Part shown: positions 8,242 to 16,377 of the stretch, one piece after another
Layout: every line of letters starts with the position of its first letter
How positions within the stretch are numbered: the first letter of the stretch is position 1
Source of the DNA: JACCQS01 sp050999295
GTDB lineage: Bacteria; Actinomycetota; Actinomycetes; Mycobacteriales; Geodermatophilaceae
Assembly (NCBI GenBank): GCA_050999295.1
Contig: JBPCPI010000225.1
Coordinates: 1-22,561 of the forward strand
Direction: 5' to 3'
DNA length: 22,561 nt
Notes under the pieces: generated by a model
What the model was told of the DNA's origin: nothing
Database searches by the model: none
The model's input: the letters and a program-made list of their open reading frames with translations, nothing else
Translations under genes and position numbers: made by a program

Positions 8242-9008
8242 GTGCGGCTCCGGTTGATGAGCGCCTCCACACCATCCAGCAACCGGACAAGACCGAACTC
8301 AAAGGCGTGTTCGAAGTCATAGGCAGCACCATGCTGCTCCCCGGCAGCGGCACCCACCCGAGAGGCAAGCGGGAAGGCAGCCGGGTCGAAGACGTTGTCC
8401 AGGTAGGGCGCCATGGCGGCCCACCACCGCGCGTCGGTCAGCCCGGTCTGCGCCACGACGGCGCTGGCGTCGGCGGCACCGCGCGCGGCCCCGTGCACGA
8501 AACCGTTGACCAGCGTGATCACCGAGTCCATTTCGACATCGTTCAGCCCAACGCCGTCGATCGCGGCCAATTCGCGCTCGTCCCTGGCGATCACGTTGGG
8601 CCCCAGGGGTGGTCGACCGGTCGCGACTTGCAGGAGCCACGGATGTCGCCGATAGAGAGCCCAGTTGTCCCGCGCGACTCGGTCCAGCCGACTACGCCAC
8701 CCCGTACCGTCAACTGAGCCAACGACCTCGCCGTACACCGTGTCGAGCATGACGTCGAGGAGTTCGGCTTTGGCGGGAATGTAGGTGTACAGCGACATCG
8801 TCCCGATGCCTAGAAGGCGCGCAATCCTGCGCATGGACACCGCACCGGGGCCTTCGGCGTCGGCCAATTCGATGGCTGTCCGGACGATCTGCAGAACGGT
8901 TTGACTCGGCGGCGGCCCGGGACCTCGTCGGCCTTCCGGCGGGCTGTCCGGCCACAGCAACGCCATGCTCCGCGCCGGGTCGCCGGTGCCGCTGAACTCG
9001 CCTGTCAC
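8238..9008 (-). CDS. TetR-family transcriptional regulator
   Basis: A 256-residue repressor-type protein. The DNA-binding helix-turn-helix occupies about residues 57-88, with VSMRRIARLLGIGTMSLYTYI followed closely by KAELLDVMLD, the typical TetR pattern. The C-terminal two thirds resembles the TetR/tetracycline-repressor-like ligand domain (TetR_C class), with the DNRxLYRRHPWLL type of segment near 113-126. The N-terminal ~35 residues are proline- and glycine-rich and probably disordered; an ATG at 8966 is an alternative start, but GGTGG before the GTG at 9008 favours the longer form. It converges on the oxidase gene and ends 27 bases after the start side of the ABC exporter stop, so its target is not obvious. 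It is longer than, and unlike, the AcnR repressor often found beside actinobacterial aconitase genes. Confidence 0.85.
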   Translation of the reverse strand: MTGEFSGTGDPARSMALLWPDSPPEGRRGPGPPPSQTVLQIVRTAIELADAEGPGAVSMRRIARLLGIGTMSLYTYIPAKAELLDVMLDTVYGEVVGSVDGTGWRSRLDRVARDNWALYRRHPWLLQVATGRPPLGPNVIARDERELAAIDGVGLNDVEMDSVITLVNGFVHGAARGAADASAVVAQTGLTDARWWAAMAPYLDNVFDPAAFPLASRVGAAAGEQHGAAYDFEHAFEFGLVRLLDGVEALINRSRT

Positions 9009-9035
9009 CGATCCACCGTACGCAGCACAATCCGA

Positions 9036-10943
9036 TCAGATCGCAGCGATCGGACGCGGCTCCTGGTCGGCGAACTGCGTGCGATAGAGATCCGCGTAAC
9101 GGGTGCCGACGGCAAGGAGGTCGTCATGGCGTCCGTGTTCGACGATCCGACCGTTCTCGACCACCAGGATCTGATCGGCTCGGCGGATCGTGGACAGCCG
9201 ATGCGCGATCACCAGTGAGGTACGCCCGACCAGGGCCGACTCCAACGCGAGTTGCAACGCCGCCTCGGACTCGCTGTCCAGATGAGCCGTGGCCTCGTCC
9301 AGGATGACGATGTCGGGTTCCTTGAGCAGCAGTCGGGCGATGGCCATCCGCTGTTTCTCACCGCCGGACAGCCGATGGCCACGATCGCCGACCACGGTGT
9401 CCAGCCCATCGGGCAGCGAATCGAGCAATCCCTGCAACTGCGCGTCGCGGATGGCACTGCCCATCTCCTCATCGGTGGCCTCGGGCCGGGCGTAGGAAAG
9501 GTTGGCCCGGATCGTGTCGTGGAACAGATGCGCGTCCTGGGTGACCATTCCGATCCTGGACCGCAGCGACGCGAGGGTGACGCGGCGGATGTCTGTCCCG
9601 CCGACGAGAACCGCGCCCGCGGTCACGTCGTATACCCGGGGGATCAGGTTGGCGATCGTGGTCTTGCCCGCCCCTGACTGACCGACCAGAGCGATTAGTT
9701 CCCCAGGAGCAGCGCTGAACGAGACACCGTGCAGGACGGGCGTCGAGGTCTTCGAGTCGACGACGGCGATGTCCTCGAGCGAGGCGAGTGAGACCTCTTC
9801 GCCACTGGGATAGGTGAAGTGCACGTTGTCGAACTCCACGGAGCGCGATCCTGACGAAAGCACCACGGCGTCGGGATGCTCCGTGATCCCCGGAGTGAGG
9901 TCCAGCACCTCGAACACCCGGTCGAAGGAGACCAGCGCGCTCATGACGTCGACGCGAATGTTGGACAGCGCGGTAAGTGGACCGTACAACCGGGACAGCA
10001 GCAGGGCCAGGGACACGACCGTGCCGGCATCCAGATCCCCCTGTACGGCGAGCACGCCACCGACGCCGTACACGAGCGCGGCGGCCAGCGACGCGACCAG
10101 GGTCAGGGCAACGAAGAAGATCCGGCCGTACATGGCCGAGACTATCCCGATGTCGCGGACCCGTCCGGCTCGACCACGGAAGGACTCAGCCTCCTGTTCG
10201 GGACGGCCGAACAGGGCGACGAGCAGCGCGCCGGCGACGTTGAACCGTTCCGTCATGGTGGCGTTCATCGACGCGTTGAGGTCGTAGCTCTCTCGGGTGA
10301 TTTTCTGCAGCCGGCGGCCGACGATCCTGGCGGGGAAGATGAAGACCGGCAGGAGGACCAGCGACATCAGGGTGATCTGCCAGGACAGGGTGAGCATGAC
10401 GCCGACGGTGAGCACCAGTCCGACCACGTTGGAGATGACCCCGGACAGGACCGAGGTGAACGCCCGCTGTGCGCCCAGCACGTCGGAGTTCAGCCGGCTG
10501 ACCAGGGCGCCGTTCTGCGCCCGGGTGAAGAAGGCGATAGACATCTGCTGGACGTGCTCGTAGACCTGGGTCCGCAGGTCGTAGATGACGCCCTCGCCGA
10601 TCCGGGCGGAGTACCAGCGCTGGGCCAGCGACATGAGCGCGTCAAAGACGGCGAGTCCGGCGATGATGGCGGCCAGCCTGAGCACTGCCCCGGTCGTGCC
10701 CGAGTCACTGGAGATCACGTTGACGATGTCTCCGGCCAGCACCGGTGTGGCTACGCCGGCGATTGCGGCCAGAACTACCAGGATGATAAAGATCGTCAGG
10801 TCCCGCCGATACGGTGAGGCGTAGCCCAGGACCCGCTTCCACGTCCCGGCTGGGATTTCCTTTTCCTGGTTCGTGGGGTTGGTCGAGAAGGACCGCATCG
10901 CCCGCCAGGACGACACGCTCCCCATATGCCCCATGCCGGTCAC
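9036..10943 (-). CDS. ABC exporter, fused membrane and ATPase domains (half-transporter)
   Basis: A 635-residue type I ABC exporter. The six-helix membrane domain covers about 45-330 and the nucleotide-binding domain about 365-620. Visible ATPase motifs: Walker A GQSGAGKTT (421-429), Q-loop Q469, signature LSGGEKQR (525-532), Walker B VILDE with catalytic E550, and the switch histidine H581. All are intact, so it should hydrolyse ATP, probably as a homodimer, to export a lipid or drug-like compound. A ~20-residue acidic insertion lies between the A-loop tyrosine (378) and Walker A. The GTG at 10943 is chosen because AGAGGTGA stands just upstream; the longer open frame to 11189 overlaps the crotonase gene. 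It lies 82 bases after the crotonase gene on the same strand, likely the last gene of that unit. The substrate is unknown. Confidence 0.92.
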   Translation of the reverse strand: MTGMGHMGSVSSWRAMRSFSTNPTNQEKEIPAGTWKRVLGYASPYRRDLTIFIILVVLAAIAGVATPVLAGDIVNVISSDSGTTGAVLRLAAIIAGLAVFDALMSLAQRWYSARIGEGVIYDLRTQVYEHVQQMSIAFFTRAQNGALVSRLNSDVLGAQRAFTSVLSGVISNVVGLVLTVGVMLTLSWQITLMSLVLLPVFIFPARIVGRRLQKITRESYDLNASMNATMTERFNVAGALLVALFGRPEQEAESFRGRAGRVRDIGIVSAMYGRIFFVALTLVASLAAALVYGVGGVLAVQGDLDAGTVVSLALLLSRLYGPLTALSNIRVDVMSALVSFDRVFEVLDLTPGITEHPDAVVLSSGSRSVEFDNVHFTYPSGEEVSLASLEDIAVVDSKTSTPVLHGVSFSAAPGELIALVGQSGAGKTTIANLIPRVYDVTAGAVLVGGTDIRRVTLASLRSRIGMVTQDAHLFHDTIRANLSYARPEATDEEMGSAIRDAQLQGLLDSLPDGLDTVVGDRGHRLSGGEKQRMAIARLLLKEPDIVILDEATAHLDSESEAALQLALESALVGRTSLVIAHRLSTIRRADQILVVENGRIVEHGRHDDLLAVGTRYADLYRTQFADQEPRPIAAI

Positions 10944-10947
10944 GTCT

Positions 10948-10955
10948 TCACCTCT
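10948..10955 (-). promoter_or_regulatory. Ribosome binding site deciding the ABC exporter start
   Basis: The minus strand reads AGAGGTGA, four bases before the GTG at 10943. It excludes the 82-residue upstream extension. Confidence 0.65.
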
Positions 10956-11025
10956 GGCCGTATTCAACACTCCAGGTCCGACGGCTGTTCCCTGCCCGCA
11001 CCGCCCAGCGGGCGGCGACCGCCGA

Positions 11026-11802
11026 TCAGGATTGCCGCAGCCGGCGCAGCAACGGGACCTGGGACAGCCTTTCGGCTTCATGCTGCTCAACGCGCGTCCG
11101 GTCGGCCGCACCGAGCAGCAGTTGTTTGATCGCCGCGAGGGAGTGCGGCGGTGCCGCCAGCAGAGCGGCGATGAGGTCTTGAACGGCACCCGTCAGCTGG
11201 TCTTCCGGAACAACGGCGGTGGCCAGGCCCAGAGCACCGGCCTCCGCAGCGGCGACCCGGCGGCCGGTCGCGCAGATCTCCAATGCCCTGGAGTAGCCGA
11301 CCGCCCGGACCAGCGGCGCGGTCCCGGTCAGGTCGGGGACCAGGCCGAGTGAGGTCTCGGCCATGGTCAGCGTCGCGTCCTCGGTGAGCACCCGCAGGTC
11401 GCAGGCCAGGGCGAGCTGAAATCCGGCACCGATGGCATGTCCCTGCACGGCTGCGATGGAGACAGCCGATCCTTGGGTGAGCCACGAGAATCCAGCCTGG
11501 TACTCCGCGATGCACTCGACGATCTCGGCATCGCTTCCGTCCGCCATCGCGCCGAGTCCATCCTCGACTCCCGGGTCAGCCGTGAACAGGCTCCGGTCCA
11601 GTCCCGCGGAGAAAGCCCGCCCCTCGCCGCGGACGACGACGATTCTTACCTCGGGGCCCAGCGCCGCACCGATCGCGGCCAGCGCCCGCCAGGTCGTGGG
11701 GGTCTGGCTGTTGAGCCGGTCGGCACGGTTGAGGATGACCGTGGCGACGGGGCCCTCGACGAGCAGTTCTACGCCGCCGTCGTCGGAGGACCTGGTCGTC
11801 AT
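11026..11802 (-). CDS. Enoyl-CoA hydratase/isomerase family protein (crotonase)
   Basis: A 258-residue crotonase-fold protein, the usual length. The oxyanion-hole segments are present: AFSAGLD (63-69) and GHAIGAGFQLALACD (121-135). Of the two acids that catalyse water addition in true enoyl-CoA hydratase, the first position is glutamine here (Q129, in GAGFQLA where hydratases have GGGCELA) and only the second survives (E149, in AETSLG), with D157 nearby. This fits an enoyl-CoA isomerase or another crotonase activity better than classical hydration; the exact reaction is not known. The ATG at 11802 gives the family N-terminus, though its ribosome binding site is poor; a GTG at 11814 is an alternative. 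A similar gene follows the small HTH gene in Streptomyces, as remembered, supporting a conserved neighbourhood. Confidence 0.87.
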   Translation of the reverse strand: MTTRSSDDGGVELLVEGPVATVILNRADRLNSQTPTTWRALAAIGAALGPEVRIVVVRGEGRAFSAGLDRSLFTADPGVEDGLGAMADGSDAEIVECIAEYQAGFSWLTQGSAVSIAAVQGHAIGAGFQLALACDLRVLTEDATLTMAETSLGLVPDLTGTAPLVRAVGYSRALEICATGRRVAAAEAGALGLATAVVPEDQLTGAVQDLIAALLAAPPHSLAAIKQLLLGAADRTRVEQHEAERLSQVPLLRRLRQS

Positions 11803-11878
11803 TGAAGCGGACACTAGGCCGCGACTCCGCAGTAAGCCCGACCAACTGTAGGGACGCTCCAAACCGCTGGATGCCGGC

Positions 11879-12085
11879 TCAGCTCTTTCGTCGGTTCGCG
11901 CCTCCCCGGGCGCGCATCACATGACCCGACTCGACCAACAGGCGATGGACGAAGCCGTACGACCGTCCGGATGCTGACGCGAGGGAACGCACGCTTTCGC
12001 CTGCCTGGTATCGCTTTCCGAAGTCTCCGGCCAGGTCTTCACGTTGTTGCCCGGTGATCCTGGCACCCTTCTTCAGTTCAGCCAT
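11879..12085 (-). CDS. Small helix-turn-helix protein (conserved in actinobacteria)
   Basis: A 68-residue basic protein. Residues 11-35 form a charged helix (ITGQQREDLAGDFGKRY), then AGESVRSLASASGRSYGFVHRLLVESG reads as a helix-turn-helix, and the chain ends in an arginine/glycine-rich tail. It closely resembles a short conserved actinobacterial protein found near ABC-F and crotonase genes in Streptomyces, of unproven function but presumably DNA binding. GGAGGT nine bases before the ATG at 12085 fixes the start; the family also begins with MAELKKGARITG. It is the first gene of a probable unit with the crotonase and ABC exporter, and is divergent from topoisomerase IB across a 225-base gap in which no clear promoter or RNA gene was seen. 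Confidence 0.85.
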   Translation of the reverse strand: MAELKKGARITGQQREDLAGDFGKRYQAGESVRSLASASGRSYGFVHRLLVESGHVMRARGGANRRKS

Positions 12086-12310
12086 CCTGACAAGACCTCC
12101 GGTTTCGACACCCAATCCGACCCAGCCGACATGTTGACTGCGGCCTAAGGAGACCCTCTAGCTGGGTTCCTCACAAGAGGTTTCGGCCAACGCCGCATCC
12201 GGACAGGAGAAAAGTTGCCGATGGTTATCCGCTGGGCCGCTCTTCCGTCGCGGATGGGGACGCACCCACGATTGCTCGACGGGAAGTCCCTTACGGCGTA
12301 AAAAGTGGTC

Positions 12311-13399
12311 ATGCCGCGACTGCGTACGGTCTCTCCCAACTCGCCAGGCTGGACCCGCCGGAGCAGCGGAAAGGGTTTTGTCTATCTGGACGAGGACGGC
12401 GGCCGGTTGAGCGCCGATGCAGCCCTGCGATGCAGGCAGCTCGTCATACCGCCCGCCTGGAAGGAGGTCTGGATCTGCCCGGTGCACAACGGCCACATCC
12501 AGGCCGTCGGCACCGACGGCGCCGGTCGACGCCAGTACCTGTACCACCCGAGGTGGCGTGAGCTCCGGGACAAGAGCAAGCACGACCGGGTCCTGAAGGT
12601 GGCCGCACGCCTGCCTCAGGCCCGGCGCACGGTTGGGGATCACCTCGCTCTGGACGGGATGCCCCGAGAGCGGGCTCTGGCCGCCGCCTTCCGATTGCTC
12701 GATCTCGGATTCTTCCGGATCGGCGGCGAGGCGTACGCCGAGGCAAACGGCAGCTACGGTCTGGCAACCATCGAGAAGAAGCATGTCCGGATCGAGAACG
12801 GCTCAGTGGTCTTCGAGTACACCGCGAAGTCCGGGAAGGAACGCCTGATCGCCTTGGCCGACCAGCCGATTCGAGAAGCAGTAGAACTATTGCGGCGGCG
12901 GCGCAGCGGCGGCCCGGGACTGCTCGCCTACCTGATGGGGCGACGCTGGTACGACATCACGTCCACCGACATCAATTCCTACATCAAGGAGATCGTCGGC
13001 GACGACGTGTCAGCCAAAGACTTCCGAACCTGGCACGGCACGGTCCTGGCTGCCGTCGAGCTGGCCGGTCAGGTCGACAGATCTGAGTCCAGGACCGCCC
13101 GCAAGCGGGCCGTCGCCGCGGCGATGCGTGCGGTGTCGGAGTATCTCGGCAACACTCCGACCGTTGCCCGGGCCTCCTACGTCGACCCGCGGGTGATCGA
13201 TCTGTATGAAGACGGGATCACCATCTCTCCGGCGCTACGGGTGGTCCGGGACGACATCTCGCTCGGGGATGGAGTGACGCACGGTCATATCGAAAGAGCG
13301 GTCCTCGAGCTGCTCCAGAGGCCACCTGACGCGCTCAAGCGAGCCCAGCGCACGTCGAGCAGGTCATCGAAGCGGTCGATGGCCAAGACGACCCGGTGA
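12311..13399 (+). CDS. DNA topoisomerase IB (poxvirus/bacterial type)
   Basis: A 362-residue type IB topoisomerase, which nicks one DNA strand through a 3'-phosphotyrosine and relaxes supercoils without ATP. The N-terminal domain ends with the typical YHPRWRELRDKSKHDR (78-93). The catalytic set can be read: R136 (FRIGG), K176 (TAKSGKE), R239 (FRTWHG), and the nucleophile Y290 in ASYVDP. The general-acid position, histidine in the vaccinia enzyme, is asparagine (N281 in YLGNTPTV), as in other bacterial members. The chain is full length with a short basic tail after 320. ATG 12311 is used; a GTG two codons earlier at 12305 is equally possible, and no strong ribosome binding site is present. It stands alone on the plus strand, convergent with the ABC-F gene. 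Confidence 0.93.
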   Translation: MPRLRTVSPNSPGWTRRSSGKGFVYLDEDGGRLSADAALRCRQLVIPPAWKEVWICPVHNGHIQAVGTDGAGRRQYLYHPRWRELRDKSKHDRVLKVAARLPQARRTVGDHLALDGMPRERALAAAFRLLDLGFFRIGGEAYAEANGSYGLATIEKKHVRIENGSVVFEYTAKSGKERLIALADQPIREAVELLRRRRSGGPGLLAYLMGRRWYDITSTDINSYIKEIVGDDVSAKDFRTWHGTVLAAVELAGQVDRSESRTARKRAVAAAMRAVSEYLGNTPTVARASYVDPRVIDLYEDGITISPALRVVRDDISLGDGVTHGHIERAVLELLQRPPDALKRAQRTSSRSSKRSMAKTTR

Positions 13400-13513
13400 C
13401 CGATCCGGCAGATCGAAGGCGTTGAGCCCATGGCGACCAGGGCAACCCGCGGCAGACGCATCCGTTTGGCCTCGAGCTGTGAGGTCAGCAGCGAGTCGCG
13501 CCCGCGGGAAACG

Positions 13514-15115
13514 CTAGGCGAGGGAAACCAGGTCGATCAGCTCTTCGCTCCAGACGTCCTCAACCCCGTCAGGGAGCAGGATCACCTTCTCCGGCGCCAG
13601 GGCTTCGACCGCGCCCTCGTCGTGGGTCACCAGGACGACGGCGCCCTTGTACGTGCGAAGGGCATCGAGTACCTGCTGTCGTGAGATCGGGTCGAGGTTG
13701 TTCGTCGGCTCGTCCAGTAACAGCACGTTGGCACCGGAGCTGACCAGGCTGGCCAGGGCAAGCCGAGTCTTCTCCCCGCCGGACAGCGTTCCGGCTGCCT
13801 GGTTGGCCGCGTCACCGCCGAACAGGAACGCGCCAAGGATCTTGCGCAACTCGCCGTCGGTCGACTCAGGCGACGTGGCGCGCATGTTCTCCAGCACGCT
13901 GCAGTCGACGTCCAGGGTTTCGTGCTCCTGTGCGTAGTACCCGATGCGCAACCCGTGACCAGGCCTGATCTCGCCGCTGTCGGCTCGTTCGGCTCCGGCA
14001 AGGACCCGCAACAGGGTGGTCTTCCCCGCTCCGTTCAGCCCGAGGATGACCACGCGCGCCCCTTTGTCGACGGCCAGATCGACGCCGCGAAAGACCTCGA
14101 GACTGCCGTAGGACTTCGAGAGCCCGGTCGCCAGCAGCGGCGTCCGCCCGCACTGTGCGGGAGTCGGGAAGCGCACTTTGGCCACCCGGTCGGACTGGCG
14201 CACGTCCGCCAGCCCGGCCAGGAGTCGGTCGGCCCGGCGATCCATCGAATGCGCGGCCCGAGCCTTGGTCGCCTTGGCCCGCATCTTGTCCGCCTGGCCG
14301 CGAAGTTGATCGATCTTGCGCTCGGCATTGGCCCGCTCGCGGCGGCGCCGGCGTTCGTCGGTGTCCCGTTGGATCAGGTACGCCTTCCAGCCCACGTTGT
14401 ACTGGTCGACCGTGGCCCGGCCGGCATCGAGGTACCAGACCTTGTTCACCACGTGCTCGAGGAGTCCCACGTCGTGACTGATGACGATCAGGCCGCCGCC
14501 GTGGCTGCGCAGGAAATCGCGTAGCCAGGTGATCGAATCCGCGTCGAGATGGTTGGTCGGCTCGTCCAACAGCAGGGTCTCGGCGCCGGAAAACAGGATT
14601 CGGGCGAGTTCCACCCGCCTGCGCTGACCGCCGGACAGCGTCCGAAGTGGTTGGGAGAGCACTCGGTCCGGGAGGCCGAGGTTGGCACAGATCCGCGCGG
14701 CCTCGCTTTCGGCGGCGTATCCGCCCAGCGCTGCGAAGCGGTCCTCGAGGTTCCCGTACCGGCGGATGGCGGCGTCCCGCTGCGGCCCGTCCGCATGCTC
14801 GGCCATCGCCACCTGCGTCTTGGCGAGATCGTGCATGAGTGTGTCCAGGCCGCGAGCCGACAGCACCCGATCGCGGGCCAGCACATCGAGGTCCCCGGTC
14901 CGGGGATCCTGCGGCAGGTAGCCGTACTCGCCGCGCCGGTCGATCCTGCCGGCGGCGGGCAGTGCTTCACCGGCCAGGGTGGTCAGCGTGGTCGTCTTAC
15001 CCGCCCCGTTGCGGCCCACCAGCCCGATCCGATCACCGGGTTGGACGCGCAGCGTGACACCTGCGAGGAGAGTTCGGGTGCCCGCGCGCAGTTCCAGGTC
15101 GGTCGCGGTGATCAC
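13514..15115 (-). CDS. ABC-F family ATP-binding protein (ribosome-associated type)
   Basis: A 533-residue soluble protein with two nucleotide-binding domains and no membrane segment. NBD1 has Walker A GRNGAGKTT (34-42), signature LSGGQ (160-164) and Walker B LLLDE (E185). NBD2 has Walker A GLNGAGKTT (from 358), signature LSGGEKTR and LLLDEPTNNLD. The linker (about 240-310) is strongly basic and predicted helical, as in ABC-F proteins that insert it into the ribosomal E site. Both catalytic glutamates are present. It closely follows the actinobacterial ABC-F type that begins ITATDLELRAG, so GTG 15115 is preferred to the ATG at 15127. A role in translation or ribosome assembly is likelier than antibiotic resistance, but this is inference. 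It lies 36 bases after the nitroreductase gene, likely in one operon. Confidence 0.93.
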   Translation of the reverse strand: MITATDLELRAGTRTLLAGVTLRVQPGDRIGLVGRNGAGKTTTLTTLAGEALPAAGRIDRRGEYGYLPQDPRTGDLDVLARDRVLSARGLDTLMHDLAKTQVAMAEHADGPQRDAAIRRYGNLEDRFAALGGYAAESEAARICANLGLPDRVLSQPLRTLSGGQRRRVELARILFSGAETLLLDEPTNHLDADSITWLRDFLRSHGGGLIVISHDVGLLEHVVNKVWYLDAGRATVDQYNVGWKAYLIQRDTDERRRRRERANAERKIDQLRGQADKMRAKATKARAAHSMDRRADRLLAGLADVRQSDRVAKVRFPTPAQCGRTPLLATGLSKSYGSLEVFRGVDLAVDKGARVVILGLNGAGKTTLLRVLAGAERADSGEIRPGHGLRIGYYAQEHETLDVDCSVLENMRATSPESTDGELRKILGAFLFGGDAANQAAGTLSGGEKTRLALASLVSSGANVLLLDEPTNNLDPISRQQVLDALRTYKGAVVLVTHDEGAVEALAPEKVILLPDGVEDVWSEELIDLVSLA

Positions 15116-15151
15116 AAGGCTCACCATGGTAGGCGACGTCCGGCGGCGAGC

Positions 15152-15817
15152 TCAGACCCAGACCAGTACCTCGCGCAGTGCCTTCCGGGTGATCGCCGGC
15201 ACGGTTGCCGTTGCTGCCGGGTAGCCCACCGGGATGAGCAGGAACGGGCGCTCTTCCGCCGGGCGGTCAAGGATCGCGTTGAGGAAGCGCATCGGGCTCG
15301 GGGTGTGCGTCAAAGTCGCCAGGCCGGCCTGGTGTAAGGCAGCCAGCAGCAAACCGACTGCTATCCCGACTGATTCCTTGACGTAGTAGGGACGCGGCGA
15401 GTGCGGCCCCTTGTGCACCTCGAACACGGCGATGATCGCCGGGGCTACCTCGAGGAACGGCTTGCGCCAGTCGGTCCCCAACGGCGCGAGAGCGGCGTGC
15501 CACTCCCGCGCCCCCGGCCGGTCGTAGAACTCCCGCTCCTCAGCCTCTGCGGCCTCCCGCAGCGCCCGCTTGCGCTGCAGATCTGTGACCACCACGAATC
15601 GCCATGGCTGGACGTTTGCCCCACTCGGCGCGCTGCCCGCTGCCTGAACCGCCGCCTCGAGCACTCCGGAAGGGATCGGTTCGGCGCTGAACTCACGGAT
15701 CGTGCGTCGGGTCGCCATGAGCTCCGCGAACGCCCGGGCACGTGCGTGCGCGAACTGTGGCGCCACCCCATAGCTGGGGGCCGGCATTGGTCGATACGAC
15801 TGGGACGGCGGTTGCAT
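15152..15817 (-). CDS. Nitroreductase-family flavoprotein, iodotyrosine-deiodinase-like
   Basis: A 221-residue FMN-dependent protein. FMN-binding elements are RRTIREF (37-43) and SAPSGANVQPWRF (62-74), followed by the C-terminal VGYP. The region EREFYDRPGAREW (94-106) through TDWRKPFLE (115-123) matches the lid of iodotyrosine deiodinase, where a glutamate, tyrosine and lysine bind the zwitterion of a halotyrosine; counterparts here would be E94/E95, Y98 and K119. SVGIAVGLLLAAL and THTPSPM also fit that subgroup. Members of this branch are also described as plain nitroreductases, so the substrate is uncertain. The N-terminal 25 residues are extra and low in conservation. It sits between the conserved unknown gene (16 bases) and ABC-F (36 bases), in a probable three-gene unit. 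Confidence 0.85.
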   Translation of the reverse strand: MQPPSQSYRPMPAPSYGVAPQFAHARARAFAELMATRRTIREFSAEPIPSGVLEAAVQAAGSAPSGANVQPWRFVVVTDLQRKRALREAAEAEEREFYDRPGAREWHAALAPLGTDWRKPFLEVAPAIIAVFEVHKGPHSPRPYYVKESVGIAVGLLLAALHQAGLATLTHTPSPMRFLNAILDRPAEERPFLLIPVGYPAATATVPAITRKALREVLVWV

Positions 15818-15833
15818 CCGCCCAGTCTTCCGG

Positions 15834-16334
15834 CTAGGCGGTCAGAGCCTGCTCAGCCGCGGCTAATCGCAGCTTCTCGAGCGTTTTTGACTGCGCCTTC
15901 GCCCGGGCGATGAGGCCCTCCAGGCGGCTGATGTCCAACCGGGCATCGTCGTCGGCCAGGGCGCGCAGGCTGCGCCACAGGGCCGCCTTGCCTTCCACGC
16001 CGAGCTTCATGCCTTCCAACTCGACCAGTGAACTCAGCGGCGAACGCTCCAACAGACGCCCATTGAGCTTGAGCCGACCTGCCCGCTCGGCGACCCATGC
16101 CCCGGCCAGCTTGTACCGGGCGATGCCGACGCCCAGCGCCGACATGATCTCGACAAGGGCTTCTCGGTCCTCGGCGATCTCCTTGGCCAGCTTGGCCAGT
16201 GGCGGACCGGCCGGAGTTCCCGCCTGGGCGGCCGCGGTCCGTTCGATCAAGGACACACCCGCGGTGGCACCGGCCAGGTGATCGTTGAGGTAGATGCCCA
16301 GCAGGCTGGTATTCGTGAGCTCGGTCAGGTCCAT
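15834..16334 (-). CDS. Conserved hypothetical protein, helical, possibly ferritin-like
   Basis: A 166-residue protein with no recognised catalytic motif. It is almost entirely predicted helical, without a signal peptide or membrane segment. The N-terminal YLNDHLAGATAGVSLIER (17-34) and later EIAEDREALVEIM (51-63) place acidic and histidine residues at helix spacing reminiscent of ferritin-like bundles, but a full metal site is not evident. The C-terminal third is basic and helical (SRLEGLIARAKAQSKTLEKL). Proteins of this pattern occur in other actinobacteria, from memory, with no assigned role. ATG 16334 gives the conserved MDLTELTN start; an upstream in-frame extension to 16460 would run into the divergent acetyltransferase. 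No good ribosome binding site is seen. It is the first gene of the unit ending in ABC-F. Confidence 0.75.
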   Translation of the reverse strand: MDLTELTNTSLLGIYLNDHLAGATAGVSLIERTAAAQAGTPAGPPLAKLAKEIAEDREALVEIMSALGVGIARYKLAGAWVAERAGRLKLNGRLLERSPLSSLVELEGMKLGVEGKAALWRSLRALADDDARLDISRLEGLIARAKAQSKTLEKLRLAAAEQALTA

Positions 16335-16377
16335 AGCACGGTGACGGTACTCCGGAGACGCATGCGAGGCTTGACCG

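Noticed and set aside
8238..9008. TetR gene as the aconitase repressor AcnR
   Set aside because: It is longer, its ligand domain resembles the tetracycline-repressor class, and it is separated from acnA by the oxidase gene on the opposite strand.
9876..10817. Plus-strand open frame of 313 codons opposite the ABC exporter
   Set aside because: Its sequence is a repetitive D/G/Q/R composition typical of antisense frames in high-G+C genes; the exporter on the other strand has every ATPase motif.
12086..12310. Possible tRNA or riboswitch in the gap between the HTH and topoisomerase genes
   Set aside because: No cloverleaf or known aptamer core could be drawn; only weak promoter-like words such as TTGCTC near 12272 were seen.
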